Origin: CAZQYC01 sp043746555
GTDB taxonomy: Bacteria; Pseudomonadota; Gammaproteobacteria; Steroidobacterales; Steroidobacteraceae
NCBI GenBank assembly: GCA_043746555.1
Contig: JAYTQU010000041.1
Span: 1-7,609 of the forward strand
DNA: 7,609 bases
Direction of reading: 5' to 3'
Shown one piece after another: positions 6,430 to 7,609 of the stretch. Position numbers and translations under genes: made by a program. The first letter of the stretch is position 1. Each line of letters starts with the position of its first letter. The notes below the pieces were generated by a model. It searched no databases, had not been told where the DNA came from, and saw nothing but the letters and a program-made list of their open reading frames with translations.

Positions 6430-6451
6430 ACAAAATAAATCCGGCCCCATT

Positions 6452-6480
6452 GCCTCGACTGATCAGCTATAGGCTTTTTT
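6452..6480 (+). terminator. Weak terminator-like hairpin with T6
   Basis: GCCT (6452-6455) and AGGC (6471-6474) can pair, enclosing the 8-bp palindrome CTGATCAG, and six Ts follow directly. The stem is interrupted and short. It faces the minus-strand gene ending at 6486, so it would stop plus-strand transcription arriving from the left. Confidence 0.25.
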
Positions 6481-6485
6481 CATCA

Positions 6486-6992
6486 TCAATGGTGTACACA
6501 GGGGTCTTGTCCGATATCGATCGTTCCTTCCATCGCATCTTCTGGCGTCACTGAGACCAAATATTTCCAGTGCACCGTGACGCTCTGCTTCTTTGCAAGC
6601 AACGTTTTCATGTCTGGAAACATGAAGCCGATAGGCGTCGATCCGGATCGACGTTCCTGCGTAGCTAATTTGATCGGACCAGTTCTACCAATCAGTGCCG
6701 CAGCTTCATTTCTCGTCAAAGCTTTTCCTGCCGATTCCGCGCGGAACTCACTACCTAGTGGATCATATTGCCATGGAAGACTACCGCTCTCGATTCGAAT
6801 CAGCTGAGATGTCGAGTTGAGAATGGTTCCGCTCAGTGCGATGTCATTCTGGATGCAAGCTAGCTTGAATTCGACTACTAACCCGTGATGCTCAACCCGC
6901 GAAGTCGGCAGTGCAGAATCGCCGCAAGCGGCAGCTCCCAATGCAAACGACACCGTTGCCAAGACGATCAAGTGAGCGCGACAAATCTTCAT
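6486..6992 (-). CDS. Predicted exported protein or lipoprotein, putative immunity protein for the Rhs tip toxin
   Basis: The product is 168 residues. It starts with a clear signal peptide (MKICRAH, then a hydrophobic stretch to about residue 22) ending ALGAAACGDS. C23 is a plausible lipidation site, although the lipobox is not ideal because alanine is at -3, so ordinary signal-peptidase cleavage is the alternative. The mature part alternates hydrophobic and polar residues (for example LSGTILNSTSQLIRIESGSLPW, then SVTVHWKYLVSV), suggesting a beta-sandwich. I do not recognise a named family. It starts 15 bp after the stop of the Rhs/HExxH gene on the same strand with GAGGT 8 nt upstream, which is the standard place for the immunity gene of a polymorphic toxin. 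Export implies that protection is needed in the periplasm. The immunity role is inferred from position and length, not from a recognised domain. C46 and C165 could form a disulfide. Confidence 0.85.
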   Translation of the reverse strand: MKICRAHLIVLATVSFALGAAACGDSALPTSRVEHHGLVVEFKLACIQNDIALSGTILNSTSQLIRIESGSLPWQYDPLGSEFRAESAGKALTRNEAAALIGRTGPIKLATQERRSGSTPIGFMFPDMKTLLAKKQSVTVHWKYLVSVTPEDAMEGTIDIGQDPCVHH

Positions 6993-7000
6993 TGGTACTG

Positions 7001-7005
7001 ACCTC
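7001..7005 (-). promoter_or_regulatory. Shine-Dalgarno site of the putative immunity gene
   Basis: On the minus strand GAGGT sits in the 15-bp gap after the Rhs-gene TGA, 8 nt from the ATG at 6992. It settles the start and indicates translation directly coupled to the upstream toxin gene. Confidence 0.7.
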
Positions 7006-7007
7006 GA

Positions 7008-7609
7008 TCAATGCCCATATGTGCCATTCAAAACACGCGGTATCGCCGAGTGCGTTATGAAATCGACCCATTCATTGATCTCTTGCTTGCACTCGGGCGA
7101 TAGGCATTGCCCCTCTTGAGCTTTCTTCAAGTAATCCAATTGCGCGTTGAATGCAGCTAATTCCGACATCTTCAGTTCATTCCACGTGCTGTAACCCAAT
7201 GCATAGCTGCCCTTTGCGTTGGCAGCACACATCATGGGCGCTTTTTGGCGGAACTCACCCAAGTGCGACATTTCATGAATCCGCATCGCGTCTTGCACGA
7301 TTTTGCACTTGTACCTTTTGTTGGCGGGATTGTTCATGCAGATGCCCATCACGCCATTCTGGCAGCACGTGATGTTTTCGTCCGGTATATAGGGCATGAC
7401 AGTCGGAGCTAAGCCACGCGGATCAATAACGCTAATCGGATTTGCATCCGCATAGAGATATGTATTGAGACCTCCTTTCAATCCGATCGGATCGCTCTCG
7501 ACATACCGATCTGTCTGCGGGTCATAGTCACGAAGCATATTATAGAAAAGTCCAGTTTCTGCATCGTAGTACTGTCCTGGCAGTACGCCGATAGGGGCTC
7601 CCTCTATAG
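7008..7609 (-). CDS. Rhs/YD-repeat protein C-terminus with HExxH metallopeptidase-like toxin tip (partial)
   Basis: The frame is open to the right edge, so only the last 199 residues are seen. They begin with an Rhs core: PGQYYDAETGLFYN, DYDPQTDRYVESDPIGL, then TYLYADANP and IDPRGL. The paired DPIGL...DPRGL signature marks the end of the conserved core, after which variable toxin tips are attached and often self-cleaved. The tip is 133 residues. It carries HEMSH (HExxH, coded at 7263-7277) in MRIHEMSHLGEF, and 34 residues later SELAAFNAQLDYL, whose Glu could be the third zinc ligand. This is the pattern of zinc metallopeptidase toxins. The tip has seven cysteines (CC, GIC, YKC, MMC, GQC, PEC), suggesting disulfides and action outside the cytoplasm. 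Rhs proteins are delivered by type VI or other secretion systems; no such gene is in the window. The ATG at 7538 is internal to the Rhs core and not the true start. Confidence 0.9.
   Translation of the reverse strand, partial: IEGAPIGVLPGQYYDAETGLFYNMLRDYDPQTDRYVESDPIGLKGGLNTYLYADANPISVIDPRGLAPTVMPYIPDENITCCQNGVMGICMNNPANKRYKCKIVQDAMRIHEMSHLGEFRQKAPMMCAANAKGSYALGYSTWNELKMSELAAFNAQLDYLKKAQEGQCLSPECKQEINEWVDFITHSAIPRVLNGTYGH

Larger units (their letters stand above)
5971..6485. other. 515-bp stretch with no confident gene but many palindromes
   Basis: No ORF here is supported by family resemblance. It holds a perfect 18-bp palindrome (6009-6026), an inverted repeat with the same core (6077-6097), a TGAACA inverted repeat (6253-6269), a possible protein remnant (6277-6426), a 7-bp-armed hairpin (6411-6429) and a weak terminator-like structure (6452-6480). 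A minus-strand frame of 66 codons (6063-6263) crosses the second GTCTGAC repeat and is not convincing. The mix suggests either a decayed accessory segment between the Tn3 remnant and the Rhs locus, or a regulatory or recombination region. Confidence 0.6.

Noticed and set aside
6190..6450. A minus-strand frame of 86 codons opposite the putative remnant.
   Set aside because: It is antisense to a more protein-like plus-strand frame, with unusual composition and no start signal.

Overview
The window looks like a chromosomal piece of a proteobacterium, most likely a gammaproteobacterium. The GapA and transketolase proteins closely resemble the E. coli enzymes, the minus-strand order tkt-gap-pgk is a known carbon-metabolism cluster in several gammaproteobacteria, and coding regions are moderately GC-rich. 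The genus cannot be named from this sequence alone.

Region 1 (1-3659, minus strand) is a housekeeping operon read right to left: transketolase (tkt), glyceraldehyde-3-phosphate dehydrogenase (gap) and the N-terminal 174 codons of phosphoglycerate kinase (pgk), which runs off the left edge. The spacing is 72 bp between tkt and gap and 34 bp between gap and pgk. A 9-bp-stem hairpin of repeat-like sequence sits between tkt and gap. Transketolase makes glyceraldehyde-3-phosphate, GapA converts it to 1,3-bisphosphoglycerate, and Pgk takes the phosphate to ADP, so the three genes encode connected steps.

Region 2 (about 3733-5685, plus strand) is a decapitated Tn3-family transposon. The transposase keeps 638 uninterrupted codons with the full D326-D398-E528 catalytic triad but lacks about 350 N-terminal residues, including the end-binding domain. 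Its stop codon lies inside a 38-bp sequence that looks like the right terminal inverted repeat. No left repeat or resolvase is visible. The broken edge is about 75 bp from the tkt start codon, so the element defines the upstream region of the glycolytic operon.

Region 3 (5686-6485) holds a small cysteine-containing ORF of unknown function (77 aa) and then about 500 bp without a confident gene. That stretch is dense in palindromes: a perfect 18-bp palindrome and an 8-bp-armed inverted repeat sharing the core GTCTGAC, a TGAACA-N5-TGTTCA site, a CTCTCAC hairpin, and a possible protein remnant.

Region 4 (6486-7609, minus strand) is the C-terminal end of an Rhs/YD-repeat protein carrying a 133-residue tip with an HExxH (HEMSH) metallopeptidase motif. 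It is followed 15 bp later, with a good Shine-Dalgarno, by a 168-aa predicted exported protein or lipoprotein. The arrangement is that of a polymorphic toxin and its immunity protein, with the exported partner and cysteine-rich tip suggesting that the toxin acts in the periplasm. This pair is the most promising novel system in the window.
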